Origin: Catonella massiliensis | GTDB taxonomy: Bacteria; Bacillota; Clostridia; Lachnospirales; Lachnospiraceae | Direction: 5' to 3' | NCBI RefSeq assembly: GCF_016651435.1 | Contig: NZ_JAEPRJ010000001.1 | Coordinates: 2,170,001-2,234,000, forward strand | Length of the DNA: 64,000 bases | Notes under the pieces: model-generated | Databases searched by the model: none | What the model was told of the DNA's origin: nothing | What the model saw: the letters and a program-made list of their open reading frames with translations, nothing else | Part shown: positions 48,592-60,112 of the stretch, piece after piece | How positions within the stretch are numbered: position 1 is the first letter of the stretch | Layout of the letters: every line of letters starts with the position of its first letter | Position numbers and translations under genes: made by a program

Positions 48592-50448
48592 CTACCTCAG
48601 ATACTCTCTTAAAAACGGTGAAACCTCCTTGTCCTTTCCATAGAGACTCTTCGGATAGGTAATCATAAGCTCCTTCTTGGCTCTGGTAATAGCTACATAG
48701 AAGAGCCTTCTCTCCTCTTCTATATCCGACTGCCTGATGGCTTTTTTGTATGGGATAATGCCTTCCACAGCCTCAGGGATGTATACCTTCTCAAACTCCA
48801 ATCCCTTACAGCCATGCATTGTTGAGATTACTACGGCATCTCTGTCGGAATTCTTATTCTTTTCAAACTCTTCCTTTTGCTTCTTATTGAACTCTTCTAT
48901 GCTCTCCTTCCATTCTTTGAGGGTGGAATAAGGCTTTGCAGCCTCCTCTATTTCCTCCAGTATGTCAAAGAGCTCTTCAGCATCTATATGTCTTTCATCT
49001 GCGTATTCCGTCAAGAACCTGTCATAGCCAATAGCCTTTCTTATGTAGTGAATCGCGCCAAAGGGAGAAAGTTCGGCTAGCTTTGCAAGATGAAACTGAA
49101 GTGTATTGATTCTTTCAGCCATCCAGTTCCTCCCCTTATAGGCATCAGTCCACCTGATAAAGCTCACATATTCAACCTTATCTCTGTTTAGGGTTACTGC
49201 ATCAGCAAGGCTTTCTCTTGTCAGATAGCGGTTTGGGCGGTTCATTATATTTAAGAATCTGCTCCTTGACCTGTCTCCGTTAGCTATTTCAAGGTAGTCC
49301 ATTATATTTTTAGCTATAAAATGGTTGTAAATGCTTGGAGCCATCTCCTTCATGATGAACGGAATATTATACTCTATAAGCTTTGTAACTACAGGCCTTG
49401 CCGCAACATTTGTCCTATATACAATGGCCATTTCAGAAAATGGTATTCCAGCCTCGTGAGACTTTATTATATCCTTTACTATGGCAGTATCCTCAGTTCT
49501 TCTATCAGAAAAGCTCTTTATCACAGGGAGGCTTCCCGACTCTCCCTTTGCAGCCACTATTTTCTTGTCGAAACGCTGTTTATTTTTATGTATTACGCTC
49601 CCTGCGAAGTTAAGAATGGCTTCTGTAGAACGGTAGTTTTCATTTAATATAACCTTTTTGCAATTTGGATATATCTTCTCAAAGCCCAGCATAATCTCAG
49701 GCTTTGCGCCTCTGAAGCGGTATATACTCTGGTCGTCATCTCCCACTATAAAAATGTTGTTAAGGGGCTTTGCCATCTTGCTTACAAGCTCAAACTGAAG
49801 CCTGGATACATCCTGAAATTCATCTATGAGGATGTATGTAAACTTGCTCTGCCAAGCCTCAAGGATATGAGGATAATCACTAAAAAGCTTGTCACAGAGT
49901 ATCATCATATCATCAAAGTCAATCAGCCCTCTCTCTTTCATAAAAGCCTCATAAGACCTGAATATATCCCTAAATGCTTCCTCCGGGCAGCTTATGGAAT
50001 AATAGTTTTCTATATCCACTCCCTCTGATTTTACCCTGCTTATCTCTCCAATTACATTTTTGATAAAATCCTTTTCATCCCCTTCTTCAAGGTCCAGTGT
50101 CCTTATTTTTTCTTTTAGGAAATTCCTCGTCATTTCCTCACTAATTATCCGGTCTACTCCGTAACCGTAGGACACCCTGAGTATCATAAAAAATATCGAA
50201 TGAAAGGTGGCAAACTGTACTCCCTTTGACTCTCCCATTAGTTTTACAAAGCGCTCCCTCATCTCTGTAGCAGCTGCCTTTGTGAAGGTTATAACAAGGA
50301 TGGTCTGAGGGGCAATCTTCATCTCTTCCAAAAGGTAGCGCACCCTTCCAGTAATTACTGCTGTTTTTCCTGAGCCCGGCCCTGCAAGCACCATCATAGG
50401 GCCATCTACGTGTCTTACTGCTTCTAACTGTGGCTTACTGTACTCCAC
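48592..50448 (-). CDS. UvrD/PcrA-type ATP-dependent DNA helicase
   Basis: This 618-aa SF1A helicase has Walker A VLAGPGSGKTAVITGRV near 20-35, ILIDEFQDVSRLQ (DEFQD) near 210, VGDDDQSIYRFRGA near 235, and VSTMHGCKGLEFEKVYIP near 545, then RRLFYVAITRAKKEL. It is shorter than PcrA (about 740 aa) and lacks its C-terminal tail. It lies 13 bp after gltX. A housekeeping repair role is likely. Confidence 0.88.
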   Translation of the reverse strand: MEYSKPQLEAVRHVDGPMMVLAGPGSGKTAVITGRVRYLLEEMKIAPQTILVITFTKAAATEMRERFVKLMGESKGVQFATFHSIFFMILRVSYGYGVDRIISEEMTRNFLKEKIRTLDLEEGDEKDFIKNVIGEISRVKSEGVDIENYYSISCPEEAFRDIFRSYEAFMKERGLIDFDDMMILCDKLFSDYPHILEAWQSKFTYILIDEFQDVSRLQFELVSKMAKPLNNIFIVGDDDQSIYRFRGAKPEIMLGFEKIYPNCKKVILNENYRSTEAILNFAGSVIHKNKQRFDKKIVAAKGESGSLPVIKSFSDRRTEDTAIVKDIIKSHEAGIPFSEMAIVYRTNVAARPVVTKLIEYNIPFIMKEMAPSIYNHFIAKNIMDYLEIANGDRSRSRFLNIMNRPNRYLTRESLADAVTLNRDKVEYVSFIRWTDAYKGRNWMAERINTLQFHLAKLAELSPFGAIHYIRKAIGYDRFLTEYADERHIDAEELFDILEEIEEAAKPYSTLKEWKESIEEFNKKQKEEFEKNKNSDRDAVVISTMHGCKGLEFEKVYIPEAVEGIIPYKKAIRQSDIEEERRLFYVAITRAKKELMITYPKSLYGKDKEVSPFLREYLR

Positions 50449-50461
50449 ACTTCCTCCTAAA

Positions 50462-51925
50462 TTAGCCCTCTACTGCCTTATTTAGCTTTTCTATACCTAT
50501 TCTAACTCTTCTTAGGCTTTCTTCCTTGCCAAGAATCTCCATTATCTCGTAAGCCCCGCCAGGTGTCATCTGTTTGCCTGAAACAGCGGTTCTTATCGGC
50601 CAAAGTCCCTGTCCGTTCTTGATGCCTTTATCCTGGATGTAGCCCATAAGTACAGCCTCAACTCCCTCTCTTGAATAATCATTACTTGCCTCAAGTAGTG
50701 GGAGAAGGTCACGAAGAACTACAAGCGAGCTCTCAGAGGTTGTCTTCATTTTCTTGTGAGTGTACATAGCTATATCGTAATCAGGAAGTTCCTCAAAGAA
50801 GTCAATATGCTCCTTAAGGTCAGGCAATACTTCGATTCTTGTCTTCACAAGCTCAGCTATTTTCTTAAGGTCTAGGTCTTTTGTAATCACCTCTTTGATG
50901 TATGGAAGAGCCATTTCAAAGAACTTGTCAAAGTCCATAGCCTTAAGGTACTCACCATTCATCCAACGAAGCTTAACCATGTCAAATACAGCAGGCGACT
51001 TATTAATTCTGGTATAATCAAACTCTCTGATAAGACCTTCAAGGTCAAATATCTCAGTTCCGCTCTCAGCACTCCAGCCAAGAAGTGCTATGAAGTTTAC
51101 AACTGCCTCAGGTACAAAGCCCTGCTCAATAAGGTCTTCATAGGAGCTGTGTCCACTGCGCTTTGAGAGCTTCTGATGTTCTTCATTGGTAATAAGCGGG
51201 CAGTGGATGTAAGTAGGGATTTCCCAGCCAAATGCTTCGTAGAGCCTGTTGTACTTAGGTGTAGATGAAAGATACTCATTGCCACGGACTACATGGGTGA
51301 TTCCCATAAGGTGGTCATCTACTACATTGGCGAAATTGTAGGTAGGATAGCCATCAGACTTAATAAGAATCTGGTCGTCAAGCTCTGAGTTTGGAGCTGT
51401 TATCTCTCCATAAACCTCATCCTTAAATGTGGTAGTTCCCTCTCTTGGAATATTCTGTCTGATGACGTAAGGCTTGCCCTCAGCAAGATTTCTCTCTATT
51501 TCTTCCTTAGGAAGGTTAAGGCAGTGCTTGTCATAGACCATGACCTCTTTCCCGTCTATAGTCTGCTTGAGACTTTCAAGCCTTTCCTTGTCGCAGAAGC
51601 AGTAATAAGCCTCTCCCTTTTCTATAAGTTCTTTGGCATACTTTAGATATATTCCCGTAGCCTGTCTCTCACTCTGCACATAAGGGCCACAGTCACCGCC
51701 AATATCAGGACCTTCATCATGCTTAAGACCTGTCTCCTTCATTGTCTTGTAAATGATATCAAGGGCTCCCGGTACAAATCTTTCCCTATCTGTATCTTCT
51801 ATTCTAAGTAAAAATGAGCCTCCTGCATGCTTTGCTATGAGGAACTCATAAAGAGCAGTTCTTAAATTACCTACGTGCATTCTTCCTGTTGGACTTGGTG
51901 CGTACCTTGTTCTTACCTGTTTCAT
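50462..51925 (-). CDS. gltX: Glutamyl-tRNA synthetase
   Basis: This 487-aa class I synthetase starts [29 protein letters not shown] (HIGH-type HVGN) and has the KMSKS variant [14 protein letters not shown] near 250. Normal length. It starts downstream of the DUF1292 gene. Confidence 0.95.
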   Translation of the reverse strand: MKQVRTRYAPSPTGRMHVGNLRTALYEFLIAKHAGGSFLLRIEDTDRERFVPGALDIIYKTMKETGLKHDEGPDIGGDCGPYVQSERQATGIYLKYAKELIEKGEAYYCFCDKERLESLKQTIDGKEVMVYDKHCLNLPKEEIERNLAEGKPYVIRQNIPREGTTTFKDEVYGEITAPNSELDDQILIKSDGYPTYNFANVVDDHLMGITHVVRGNEYLSSTPKYNRLYEAFGWEIPTYIHCPLITNEEHQKLSKRSGHSSYEDLIEQGFVPEAVVNFIALLGWSAESGTEIFDLEGLIREFDYTRINKSPAVFDMVKLRWMNGEYLKAMDFDKFFEMALPYIKEVITKDLDLKKIAELVKTRIEVLPDLKEHIDFFEELPDYDIAMYTHKKMKTTSESSLVVLRDLLPLLEASNDYSREGVEAVLMGYIQDKGIKNGQGLWPIRTAVSGKQMTPGGAYEIMEILGKEESLRRVRIGIEKLNKAVEG

Positions 51926-51973
51926 TTTCTTATCTCCTGTCTATCTTAGCAATCCCTCTGGGAATTGCCTATT

Positions 51974-52276
51974 TTATTCTTTTTCGTCTATTACTGCATC
52001 TATCTCCGCAGACTCTACCATCTTGTTAAAGGCATCCTCTACCAACTCAAATTCCTTATCGTCCTCGATATCTTCTATGTTGAATTCTTCATCTCCAACC
52101 GGGACAAATCTATACAGCCATATATCGCTGTCGTCATTGTCTTTGTCAATAAGGGCAATATACTGCTTGCCCCCTACCGGAAAGATAGCAAGTACTTCAC
52201 ATTCTATCTGGGTTCCGTCTTCCATATCAACGGGAATCACCATGTAAGGTAAGTTCTCTTCCTTCTCTATAGCCAT
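51974..52276 (-). CDS. DUF1292-family protein
   Basis: This 100-aa acidic protein starts at MAIEKEE after GGAGGTGTTT. The DUF1292 core VDMEDGTQIECEVLAIFPVGGKQYIALI is present. Function unknown; these proteins usually sit near core genes in Firmicutes. Confidence 0.85.
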   Translation of the reverse strand: MAIEKEENLPYMVIPVDMEDGTQIECEVLAIFPVGGKQYIALIDKDNDDSDIWLYRFVPVGDEEFNIEDIEDDKEFELVEDAFNKMVESAEIDAVIDEKE

Positions 52277-52348
52277 AAACACCTCCACTTAATTTGATGC
52301 CATAATAGTATATCACAAATATTTGATTTGGAAAATAAAAATCACTTA

Positions 52349-52709
52349 TTACAGTGCTTCTACCTGCTCCTTTGTAAGTCCTGTTGCCTTCACTATAATC
52401 TCTACATCTACCTTACTGTCCTTAAAATTCTTTGCTATGCGGAATGTAGCTTGTTCTTCACCTTTCTCCATTCCTTGTTCTATTCCTTGTTCTATTCCTT
52501 TTTCCATCCCTCTTTTCTCAAGTTCATCTAAAAATTCACACATATCAACCTCTCTCCCTTCTGTTTTGATTCGGACAATTTCACTTTTCATTATTTTAAA
52601 TCTGTCATCATGTAGTACCGCATCTAGCAAATCTAATACTTCCTCAGGATGCTTTATATCCAAGTCATGAGGTCGATAATTTCTTTTCTGTTATGTCTTT
52701 CTCTTTCAT
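52349..52709 (-). pseudogene. Remnant of Rpn/YhgA-like PD-(D/E)XK nuclease gene
   Basis: A start with AGAGG site encodes MKEKDITEKKL, the usual beginning of these proteins, then meets a stop after 14 codons. In another frame from about 52680 the C-terminal portion resumes: KHPEEVLDLLDAVLHDDRFK and the charged GMEKGIEQGIEQGMEKGEEQ repeat tail. The central catalytic domain is gone, so this is an internal deletion plus frame change. Confidence 0.7.
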
Positions 52710-52984
52710 TTTACCTCTTTTTTAATCATTAAACAATAAGTTACCCTAAATAAAAAATATTTAGGAAGGTGCTGAATCTTGGGTACAAAAAATAAGCCAC
52801 GAAAATATCCCTGACATTGCATAATCTTGTGTGAATTTTGATTTCTGAAACGAAATCCAAGAATTAGTCAATTAAAAACCAGAATCAAATAACAAATTAA
52901 TAATATCACAGTTCATTAAAAAATACAAGAAAAAGAGGAAAAAGACTTAGGTCTCTCTCCCCTTTAATGTAGAGCTAAATAGTT
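52710..52984. other. Non-coding gap after nuclease remnant
   Basis: 275 bp of AT-rich sequence with no credible gene, terminator or repeat. Confidence 0.5.
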
Positions 52985-53206
52985 TTATTTTCCCTTACTC
53001 TTCCTTGCTTCATCAAAAAGCTCGATGTCTTCCCTGGTCACTTTAACATTGGTAGTCTTGGTTTCTTCACCCGGTTTGGTTATGGACACCTCTACTATAG
53101 TGCCTTCGGGAAGTCCGGTCAATATAACTCTTTTTACAAATTCTGCAGCCTTTGGGTGATTGCCCTCTAGCTGTGATTTATACTTTAACATTGTGAATGG
53201 ATTCAT
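52985..53206 (-). CDS. 73-aa hypothetical protein downstream of malQ
   Basis: Starts 9 bp after the malQ stop. Sequence PEGTIVEVSITKPGEETKTTNVKVTREDIELFDEARK suggests a small beta-rich domain and a helix. No family recognised; probably co-transcribed with malQ. Confidence 0.6.
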   Translation of the reverse strand: MNPFTMLKYKSQLEGNHPKAAEFVKRVILTGLPEGTIVEVSITKPGEETKTTNVKVTREDIELFDEARKSKGK

Positions 53207-53215
53207 TCATTCTCC

Positions 53216-54745
53216 TTACTTAACTTTAGTCTCATCCGCTGCTCTGCCATAGGTTATGGCAAGCTTTTTCATTCTCTTTGCAAGCTTTGCAGTAAAGTCC
53301 TTCTTGCCCATTCTCCACTCCCAGTTACCACCTAGCGTAGACGGAGTATTGATTCTGGCTTCACTTCCAAGGCAGAGGAAGTCCTGCATAGGGATAATGG
53401 CAAGATTACCCACACTCATATAAGCACTTCTTATAACATCCCATACAATTTCCTTTTCATCCTCAGTCCGGATATTAAGATACTCTCTCGTGTAATCTCT
53501 TACCTTCTTGGTTAAAGAACGGTACCAGCCAAGAGTGGTGTCATTATCGTGAGTTCCTGTATATACAACTGAATTTGCTACATGGTTATGTGGGAGGTAG
53601 GTAGTTTCAGCTCCACCGTAAAACGCAAAGTGGATGACCTTCATTCCCGGATACCCTGTACGCTTCACAAGCTTTATTACAGAAGGTGTGAGGTAGCCAA
53701 GGTCTTCAGCTATCACATCCATCTCTCCAAGCACTTCCTTCATCCTTGCAAAGAGTGCAAAGCCCGCGCCCTTCTTCCATTTACCCACAACTGCATCTTT
53801 TCTTCCATAAGGAATGGAATAATAGGTATCAAAGCCTCTAAAATGGTCTATTCTTACAGTATCGTAAAGGTCAAATGCCCTCGCCATACGCTTCATCCAC
53901 CATTCGTAGCCCGTCTTCTTGTGATAATCCCAGTCATAAAGAGGATTGCCCCAGAGCTGTCCTGTCGCTGAGAAAGCATCAGGAGGGCAGCCTGCAACCG
54001 CAGTAGGTATGAAATTCTCATCAAACTGGAAAAGTTCAGGACTTGCCCAAGCATCGGCAGAGTCAAAGGCAACATAGATAGGCACATCACCTATTATCTT
54101 AATTCCCCTTTCATTTGCATACTTTTTAAGCTTCTTCCATTGTATGTCAAACATCCACTGTATAAATGCGTAGAATTCAACTTCATCAGCAAGCTTATCC
54201 TTGTACTTCTTAAGTGTAGCAGCCCCACGAAGTCTAAGTCCTTCCTCCCACTCATTCCAAGCTATACCGCCAAGCGAGTCCTTAATAGCCATAAAAAGCG
54301 AATAGTCAGGCAGCCAAAGGCTGTTCGCCTTCTTAAATGCTTCAAAGCTCTCCGCACCTTCTATCTTAAGTTTACCAGCTTTAAGAAGCTTCTTGGCATT
54401 CTCAAAAGCTATCTTGAGTGCCTTAAATCTTGAATTATATACCTTCGCATAGTCTACATAGTGAGCATTCTTCCCAAAGTTAAGCTTCTTAAGCTCAGCT
54501 TCTTTGATAAGACCCAAATTCTTAAGTTCTACAAGGTCTACAAAGTAAGGATTGCCTGCATAGGTAGAGAATGACTGATATGGACTGTCTCCATAGCTTG
54601 TTGGTCCAAGTGGCAGTATCTGCCAGTAGCCCTGTCCTGCCTCAAAAAGCTTATCCACAAATTCATACGCCTCTTTTGAAAAACAGCCAATACCGTATTC
54701 GGAAGGCAATGAACTAACCGGTAAAAGTACTCCGCAACTTCTCAT
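53216..54745 (-). CDS. malQ: 4-alpha-glucanotransferase (amylomaltase)
   Basis: This 509-aa GH77 enzyme has TVRIDHFRGFDTYYSIPYG with the nucleophile Asp near 290, DVIAEDLGYLTPSV with the acid/base Glu near 340, and YTGTHDNDTTLGWY near 395. It disproportionates maltodextrins in the cytoplasm and works with the phosphorylase encoded just upstream. Confidence 0.95.
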   Translation of the reverse strand: MRSCGVLLPVSSLPSEYGIGCFSKEAYEFVDKLFEAGQGYWQILPLGPTSYGDSPYQSFSTYAGNPYFVDLVELKNLGLIKEAELKKLNFGKNAHYVDYAKVYNSRFKALKIAFENAKKLLKAGKLKIEGAESFEAFKKANSLWLPDYSLFMAIKDSLGGIAWNEWEEGLRLRGAATLKKYKDKLADEVEFYAFIQWMFDIQWKKLKKYANERGIKIIGDVPIYVAFDSADAWASPELFQFDENFIPTAVAGCPPDAFSATGQLWGNPLYDWDYHKKTGYEWWMKRMARAFDLYDTVRIDHFRGFDTYYSIPYGRKDAVVGKWKKGAGFALFARMKEVLGEMDVIAEDLGYLTPSVIKLVKRTGYPGMKVIHFAFYGGAETTYLPHNHVANSVVYTGTHDNDTTLGWYRSLTKKVRDYTREYLNIRTEDEKEIVWDVIRSAYMSVGNLAIIPMQDFLCLGSEARINTPSTLGGNWEWRMGKKDFTAKLAKRMKKLAITYGRAADETKVK

Positions 54746-54786
54746 AAATTATCCTTTCTCCTATATTTAGCATAGTTTATAAGACA

Positions 54787-54845
54787 GGTGCCAAAATCTG
54801 AAATCCATTTTAACAAGGTAAAACAGTCTTCAAGCTTTTGGCACC
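54787..54845. repeat. Inverted repeat between malQ and glgP
   Basis: Arms GGTGCCAAAA and TTTTGGCACC are separated by 39 bases. No T-run follows on the minus strand, so it may stabilise or process the glgP transcript rather than terminate it. Confidence 0.4.
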
Positions 54846-54865
54846 CGGTTATATGCTACCTGAAA

Positions 54866-57136
54866 CTATCTCAGTTTCCAGATATCTCTATTATATTCTT
54901 CTATTGTTCTGTCAGACGAGAAGAAACCGGCATTTGCCATATTTACAACAACCATTCTCTTCCATTTTTCTCTGTCAGCATAATCCTTAAGTATCTCGTC
55001 CTTCTTCTCAATATAAGCCTCAAGGTCAAGAAGAGCCATAAACCAGTCCTTATTTATAAGGTCATTATAAAGTCTTTCAAGGTTCTCTTTGTTACCAACC
55101 TTTGTAACCGTATCACTTACGATGAAGTCAACTGCATCTTTTACCACCTTTGACTTATTGTAAATGTCACGAGACACATAATCAGCCTTCTTATAGTGCT
55201 CAATTACCTCATCAGACTTCGCACCAAAGATGTAGATGTTATCATCTCCTACAAAGTCGTGTATCTCTACATTGGCACCGTCATCTGTTCCAAGAGTAAT
55301 AGCACCGTTAAGCATAAACTTCATGTTAGAAGTTCCACTTGCCTCCTTGGACGCGAGAGAAATCTGCTCAGATATATCGCAGGCAGGAATAATCTTCTCT
55401 GCATAGCTTACATTGTAGTTTGAAACCATAACCACCTTAAGATATGGGCTAACCTCAGGATCCTTGTTAATTATCTCAGCAAGTACAAGGATGAGGTGGA
55501 TGATGTCCTTAGCTATCACATAAGCAGGGGCTGCCTTTGCACCGAAGATGCAGGTAACAGGAGTCTCAGGCTTTTTACCTGCCTTGATCTCAAGGTACTT
55601 GTGTATGATGTAGAGTGCATTCATCTGCTGACGCTTATACTCGTGAAGACGCTTTACCTGCACATCAAATACAGAGTTAGGATCAATATTCACTCCCTCC
55701 ATCTTCTTTACATAGTCTGCAAGCGCCTGTTTGTTGGCTTTCTTAACTTCATCAAGCTTGTCAAGGAAGTTCTGGTCTTCCTTATGTTCTAAGAGCTTCT
55801 TAAGTTCAGAGGCATCCTTTCTATAGCCTGTGCCGATTGTCTCATCTAAGAGCCTCGCAAGCCCATGGTTACAGGAAAGCAGCCATCTTCTAAAGGTAAT
55901 ACCATTGGTCTTGTTGTTAAATCTCTCAGGATAGAGCTTGTAGAAATGATTAAGCTCGGAATCCTTAAGAATATCTGTGTGGATGGCTGCAACACCATTG
56001 GTTGAGAAACCATAGTGGATGTCAATATGAGCCATGTGTACCCTGTTCTCATCATCTATTATCTGAATAACAGGATCAGGATTTACTTTTCTTATTCTGT
56101 TGTTAAGCTCCTTGATAATAGGCACAAGTACAGGAACTACCTTTTCAAGGTATCTTAGAGGCCATTTTTCAAGTGCCTCAGCAAGGATGGTATGGTTGGT
56201 ATAAGCGCAGGTCTTGCTTACCACTTCAATCGCATCATCCATTGTAAAATACTCTTCCTGAGTAAGAATTCTGATAAGTTCAGGGATAACCATAGTAGGA
56301 TGTGTATCATTAATCTGAACTACAGCGTACTTATTAAGGTCATGTAAATCATGTCCCGCATCCTTCATATCCTTTATAATGAGTCTTGCGGCATTACTTA
56401 CCATAAAGTACTGCTGATAGATACGAAGAAGATGTCCCGCCTCGTCTGAATCATCAGGATAGAGGAAAAGGGTTAGGTTTTTCTCTATGTTGTTTTTGTC
56501 AAAGTCAATACCATTTCCTACAATGCTCTCATCCACGGAATTCACATCGAATAGATGAAGCTTTCCGATTCCATTCTCGTATCCAACTACATCTATATCG
56601 TACATTGTAGATCTAACTGTTCTGTCACCGAATTTAACATCGAAGCTTAAATCAGTCTTTGTAAGCCATGACTTGTCGGTAATCCACTCATTTTTATTTG
56701 CGCACTGAAGGTGATCGTGAAATGACTGCTTAAATAAGCCAAAGTGGTACAAAAGACCAACACCGCAGCCATTCAGTCCAAGACTCGCAATCGAGTCAAG
56801 AAAGCATGCAGCAAGTCTTCCAAGTCCACCATTTCCAAGCGATGGCTCAGGCTCGATATTCTCTATCATAGAGAGGCTCTTGCCTGATTCCTTTAATATA
56901 CTGTCTATTTCATCATATACACCTAAATTTATAAGATTGTTGCTAAGCAGTTTGCCTATAAGAAATTCCGCAGAAATGTAGTAGAGCTTCCTTTCTCCCG
57001 TTATCTGCTTCTTATCAGCTATCAGCTCCTTTGTAAGTACCAGCAATGTATGAAAAAGCTCTGCCTCCGTACACTGTCTTATTGGCCTCCCATAAAGCTT
57101 GGCTGATAATTTTTCAAATCTATCCCTAATTTCCAT
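54866..57136 (-). CDS. glgP: Glycogen/starch/alpha-glucan phosphorylase
   Basis: This 756-aa GT35 enzyme releases glucose-1-phosphate from glycogen or maltodextrin. Motifs: [19 protein letters not shown] near 95, [18 protein letters not shown] near 270, and the PLP-lysine site [28 protein letters not shown] near 610. Normal length. Its start overlaps the GGDEF gene stop (TAATG), so the two are coupled. Confidence 0.95.
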   Translation of the reverse strand: MEIRDRFEKLSAKLYGRPIRQCTEAELFHTLLVLTKELIADKKQITGERKLYYISAEFLIGKLLSNNLINLGVYDEIDSILKESGKSLSMIENIEPEPSLGNGGLGRLAACFLDSIASLGLNGCGVGLLYHFGLFKQSFHDHLQCANKNEWITDKSWLTKTDLSFDVKFGDRTVRSTMYDIDVVGYENGIGKLHLFDVNSVDESIVGNGIDFDKNNIEKNLTLFLYPDDSDEAGHLLRIYQQYFMVSNAARLIIKDMKDAGHDLHDLNKYAVVQINDTHPTMVIPELIRILTQEEYFTMDDAIEVVSKTCAYTNHTILAEALEKWPLRYLEKVVPVLVPIIKELNNRIRKVNPDPVIQIIDDENRVHMAHIDIHYGFSTNGVAAIHTDILKDSELNHFYKLYPERFNNKTNGITFRRWLLSCNHGLARLLDETIGTGYRKDASELKKLLEHKEDQNFLDKLDEVKKANKQALADYVKKMEGVNIDPNSVFDVQVKRLHEYKRQQMNALYIIHKYLEIKAGKKPETPVTCIFGAKAAPAYVIAKDIIHLILVLAEIINKDPEVSPYLKVVMVSNYNVSYAEKIIPACDISEQISLASKEASGTSNMKFMLNGAITLGTDDGANVEIHDFVGDDNIYIFGAKSDEVIEHYKKADYVSRDIYNKSKVVKDAVDFIVSDTVTKVGNKENLERLYNDLINKDWFMALLDLEAYIEKKDEILKDYADREKWKRMVVVNMANAGFFSSDRTIEEYNRDIWKLR

Positions 57137-58851
57137 TAGACTATTGCTCCTTTCTTTATCATATCTTTACATTCGTACATCTTCTTATCAGCTCCACTCA
57201 CAGCTTTTTCAACAGTTCCAAATGTATCACTGTTGTAAATCACATGACCGTAACCGATATGAAGTGGGGCAAGGAGATTCGGAGTCCTATTGAACTCTCT
57301 TTCAAGTTCCTTTAGTCTTAGAATCCCTCTCTCGTAGATATACTCAACACCATCTCCAATTACAAAGACCGCAAACTCATCACAGTCTACTCTGAAAGTA
57401 TATCCGCTTTTCCCAAATGATTGATTTATAATCTCGGCACATTTTATGATGTGGCGGTCACCATAAGAATGTCCGTAATTATCATTTATTTTCCTTAGGT
57501 CATTCATATCGAACTTGCATATAAGAAGCTCATCAATCTCGCCTTTATCAAGTTTTTTCTGTATTTCTTTTTCTTTTAACTCATACGCATTTCTATTGGC
57601 AAGTCCTGTAAGTGAATCTTTGTATTTGATTTCAAATACCTTGTTGGATAACTCTGTTTCTTTAATTCCTTCAAATAATTTGCAAAGTGAATCTACTGCA
57701 AGTATCACAACACCAATAAGAATAGCAGTTCTCATTAGAGAGCCTCCATCTCTGATGCTGTAACTCTTGTAATAACTAATCATATCCCATATTATACTTA
57801 TTAAAAATACTCCAAGTGTAACAACCAGGGTTACAGTATGACCCTTGATTTTATTCTTTTTACAATACGTAACGTTGTCATAAATCGCAAGTAATATCAG
57901 TAAAATCGTAATCGCAATACCGATATGAACTATAAACAGCGACTCGTGTGAATCCATTACTCCCATAATGCTTAGTCCGCTAATCAAAATAAGCTCAATT
58001 ACAGTTAATACAAATGAAATCTTTAAAATATAATCTCTACTGTATTCCAAATCCTGATAGACATAGCTTATGAAAAAATAAGGCATGAAAATAAGCAACA
58101 AGTGGTTTATCTCATTAAACTGAGAAGAATGTCCAAACATAAACTGCGGCATCAGTGTCTCGCACATCACCCACAATCCCATACATACCGTAAACACACC
58201 TAACATCCTATTTCTTTCATTATGTCCGCTATCAAGCTTTGATAGAAATGAAATAGTTACAAGTATTACTCCAATCAGAATTGTTATTATACTAAACTGG
58301 AAACTCCAAAAATTCTCATCCAGTACCTTCCCAAAGTAGTCCCAGGTTCTTCCCAAATACATGCTTGTTATGCGGCTGCTTCTATCTTTATAGATAGGAA
58401 AAATCTTCAGCCCTATCTCTTTACCGGCATCATCCGTCTTTATATCAATTCTGTGAAAAGTACTTCCATTACCCCTGGAGAGAACCTGTTGGTCATCAGG
58501 CATAAAATTATATATTATTTTATCGCCAATACTAACCTGAAATTTTATATTTTTTGTTCTAAAGTTAAGTATTGTATCACTCACTAAATATGCAGGGAAA
58601 GTATGATAAAGATTGATCTCAAGTTCACCCAAAGTGTTCCTTTGGGCCTTTTCACCTACATCTTCTAAGGATACTTCTTTGCCCTTATCTGTATGCCAAG
58701 AGGTTGAAAAATCCTCAAGACTCCTTTCATCTCTAGTCTTATAAATTGAGTTGTCTACTTTCATAAATACGACAACACCCATAAAAATAAACAAAACTAT
58801 GACAAGTATGAAATCAAAGACAGCACTCTTCTCGTATTTACTCACTTTCAT
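57136..58851 (-). CDS. Membrane GGDEF-domain protein with degenerate signature
   Basis: This 571-aa protein has an N-terminal membrane helix, an extracytoplasmic domain (about 35-190), seven predicted membrane helices (about 190-400) and a C-terminal GGDEF domain (420-565; [25 protein letters not shown]). The active-site motif reads RVDCDEF instead of GGDEF, so diguanylate cyclase activity is doubtful. The layout resembles 7TM sensory diguanylate cyclases. Translational coupling with glgP suggests a link to glycogen metabolism. Confidence 0.85.
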   Translation of the reverse strand: MKVSKYEKSAVFDFILVIVLFIFMGVVVFMKVDNSIYKTRDERSLEDFSTSWHTDKGKEVSLEDVGEKAQRNTLGELEINLYHTFPAYLVSDTILNFRTKNIKFQVSIGDKIIYNFMPDDQQVLSRGNGSTFHRIDIKTDDAGKEIGLKIFPIYKDRSSRITSMYLGRTWDYFGKVLDENFWSFQFSIITILIGVILVTISFLSKLDSGHNERNRMLGVFTVCMGLWVMCETLMPQFMFGHSSQFNEINHLLLIFMPYFFISYVYQDLEYSRDYILKISFVLTVIELILISGLSIMGVMDSHESLFIVHIGIAITILLILLAIYDNVTYCKKNKIKGHTVTLVVTLGVFLISIIWDMISYYKSYSIRDGGSLMRTAILIGVVILAVDSLCKLFEGIKETELSNKVFEIKYKDSLTGLANRNAYELKEKEIQKKLDKGEIDELLICKFDMNDLRKINDNYGHSYGDRHIIKCAEIINQSFGKSGYTFRVDCDEFAVFVIGDGVEYIYERGILRLKELEREFNRTPNLLAPLHIGYGHVIYNSDTFGTVEKAVSGADKKMYECKDMIKKGAIV

Positions 58852-59002
58852 CCTCCAAAGTTATAATAGCACTTTCTCTGTATAGACTATAACCTAAATT
58901 TAAATATTTAGCAAGGTTTTTGGTAAATAGCTTAAAAATCTGCATTTTTTCACAAAAAATTTTTATAAATTTACAGACTATTTCACACTATTTTCAACTA
59001 AT

Positions 59003-60112
59003 TTATTTGTTTATTACCTCTATCTTGTAATTGTCTGATATAATCTTATCTTTAATTCCCTCACTTACAAGGAGCCTGTTATCCTTTGTCATAAGCAGAA
59101 TGTCAAAATCATTGCCGTTTTCCTTCCAGTATCCTATCGCCTTCTCCTCACCCATTATAAAGAGGCTTGTAGAAAGTGCATCTGCCAAGGTCCCGTCTTT
59201 ACTTATTATGCTGACTGACTTTAGCCCGCTATCGCTTGGCTTGCCAGTCCTCGGGTCCAGGATGTGGTGATATATAATCCCATTTTCTTCAAAATATCTC
59301 TCATAGCCTCCTGAGGTAATAACAGCACTATCTTCAAGCCTAATTGCTGCCATGTACTTATCAGGCTCATTAGGATCCCTTATTGCGATATTCCAAAGTG
59401 AGCCATCAGGCTTTTTACGAAATCCGAATACATTGCCCCCTAAGTTGATGATGGCTGATTCAACCTTCTCATCGGTCAATATTTTAACCAGTTCATCAGT
59501 AATATATCCCTTACCTATTCCACCAAAGTCTATCTCCATGCCTTTATTCTTAAATGATATTTTCCTTGTTTCTTCGTTAAAGTCAATTTTATCGAAGCCA
59601 ACAAGCTTAAGTTTCTCTGATATTTCTTTTCCTGATGGGACTTTGTAGTTCTTGGTAGAAAATCCCCACAGTTCCATAAGCGGGTATATGGTTATGTCAA
59701 AGAGTCCGTCTGTCTTATTATAGATAGCTTTAGACCTCTTTATAAGATTAGCCATAGTCGGAGACAGCACTGCCTCCCCACTCCTGTTAAGCCTTGATAC
59801 CTCACTGGTTTCTTTGCCTGTACTAAGCATATCATCAAGTTCGTTAATTTTATCCTCAAGCTTCTTTAGTACCTCCACTCTTTTACTTCCATAAACCTTA
59901 AGAGTTATAGCAGTATCAAGCGCAAATATTTCACTTTCTGAAGCTTCACTTTTTTCTAAATCTGAAGCTTTACTTTGGCTGCTCATCTCTTTGCTTTTAG
60001 TCTCTAATATACCGTTCCCTTCTATTTTGTCTTTCTGCTTACCGCAGGAGGCTAAAACCATGACCGTAATAAGAAGTAATAAGTGCGAAATTTTTCTTGG
60101 AACAATATTCAT
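59003..60112 (-). CDS. apbE: FAD:protein FMN transferase (ApbE lipoprotein)
   Basis: This 369-aa lipoprotein has signal KISHLLLLITVMVLASC with lipobox ASC. ApbE motifs: ALDTAITLKVYGSK, EIDFGGIGKGYITDEL and AIINLGGNVFGF, then AVITSGGYERYFE and HHILDPRTGKPSDSGLKSVSI. It flavinylates Thr of proteins outside the membrane, such as Rnf/Nqr subunits or surface flavoproteins. ATG 60112 is preferred to the GTG at 60130, because GGAGT lies between them. Confidence 0.92.
   Translation of the reverse strand: MNIVPRKISHLLLLITVMVLASCGKQKDKIEGNGILETKSKEMSSQSKASDLEKSEASESEIFALDTAITLKVYGSKRVEVLKKLEDKINELDDMLSTGKETSEVSRLNRSGEAVLSPTMANLIKRSKAIYNKTDGLFDITIYPLMELWGFSTKNYKVPSGKEISEKLKLVGFDKIDFNEETRKISFKNKGMEIDFGGIGKGYITDELVKILTDEKVESAIINLGGNVFGFRKKPDGSLWNIAIRDPNEPDKYMAAIRLEDSAVITSGGYERYFEENGIIYHHILDPRTGKPSDSGLKSVSIISKDGTLADALSTSLFIMGEEKAIGYWKENGNDFDILLMTKDNRLLVSEGIKDKIISDNYKIEVINK

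Noticed and set aside
51945..51964. Hairpin GCAATCCC-TCT-GGGAATTGC after the DUF1292 gene as a terminator
   Set aside because: The T-rich stretch is on the wrong side for the minus-strand gene, so termination there is not supported.
52480..52510. Short direct repeats resembling a CRISPR or VNTR
   Set aside because: They encode the GIEQGIEQGMEKG tail typical of Rpn/YhgA-like proteins; no spacers. No CRISPR array was seen in the window.
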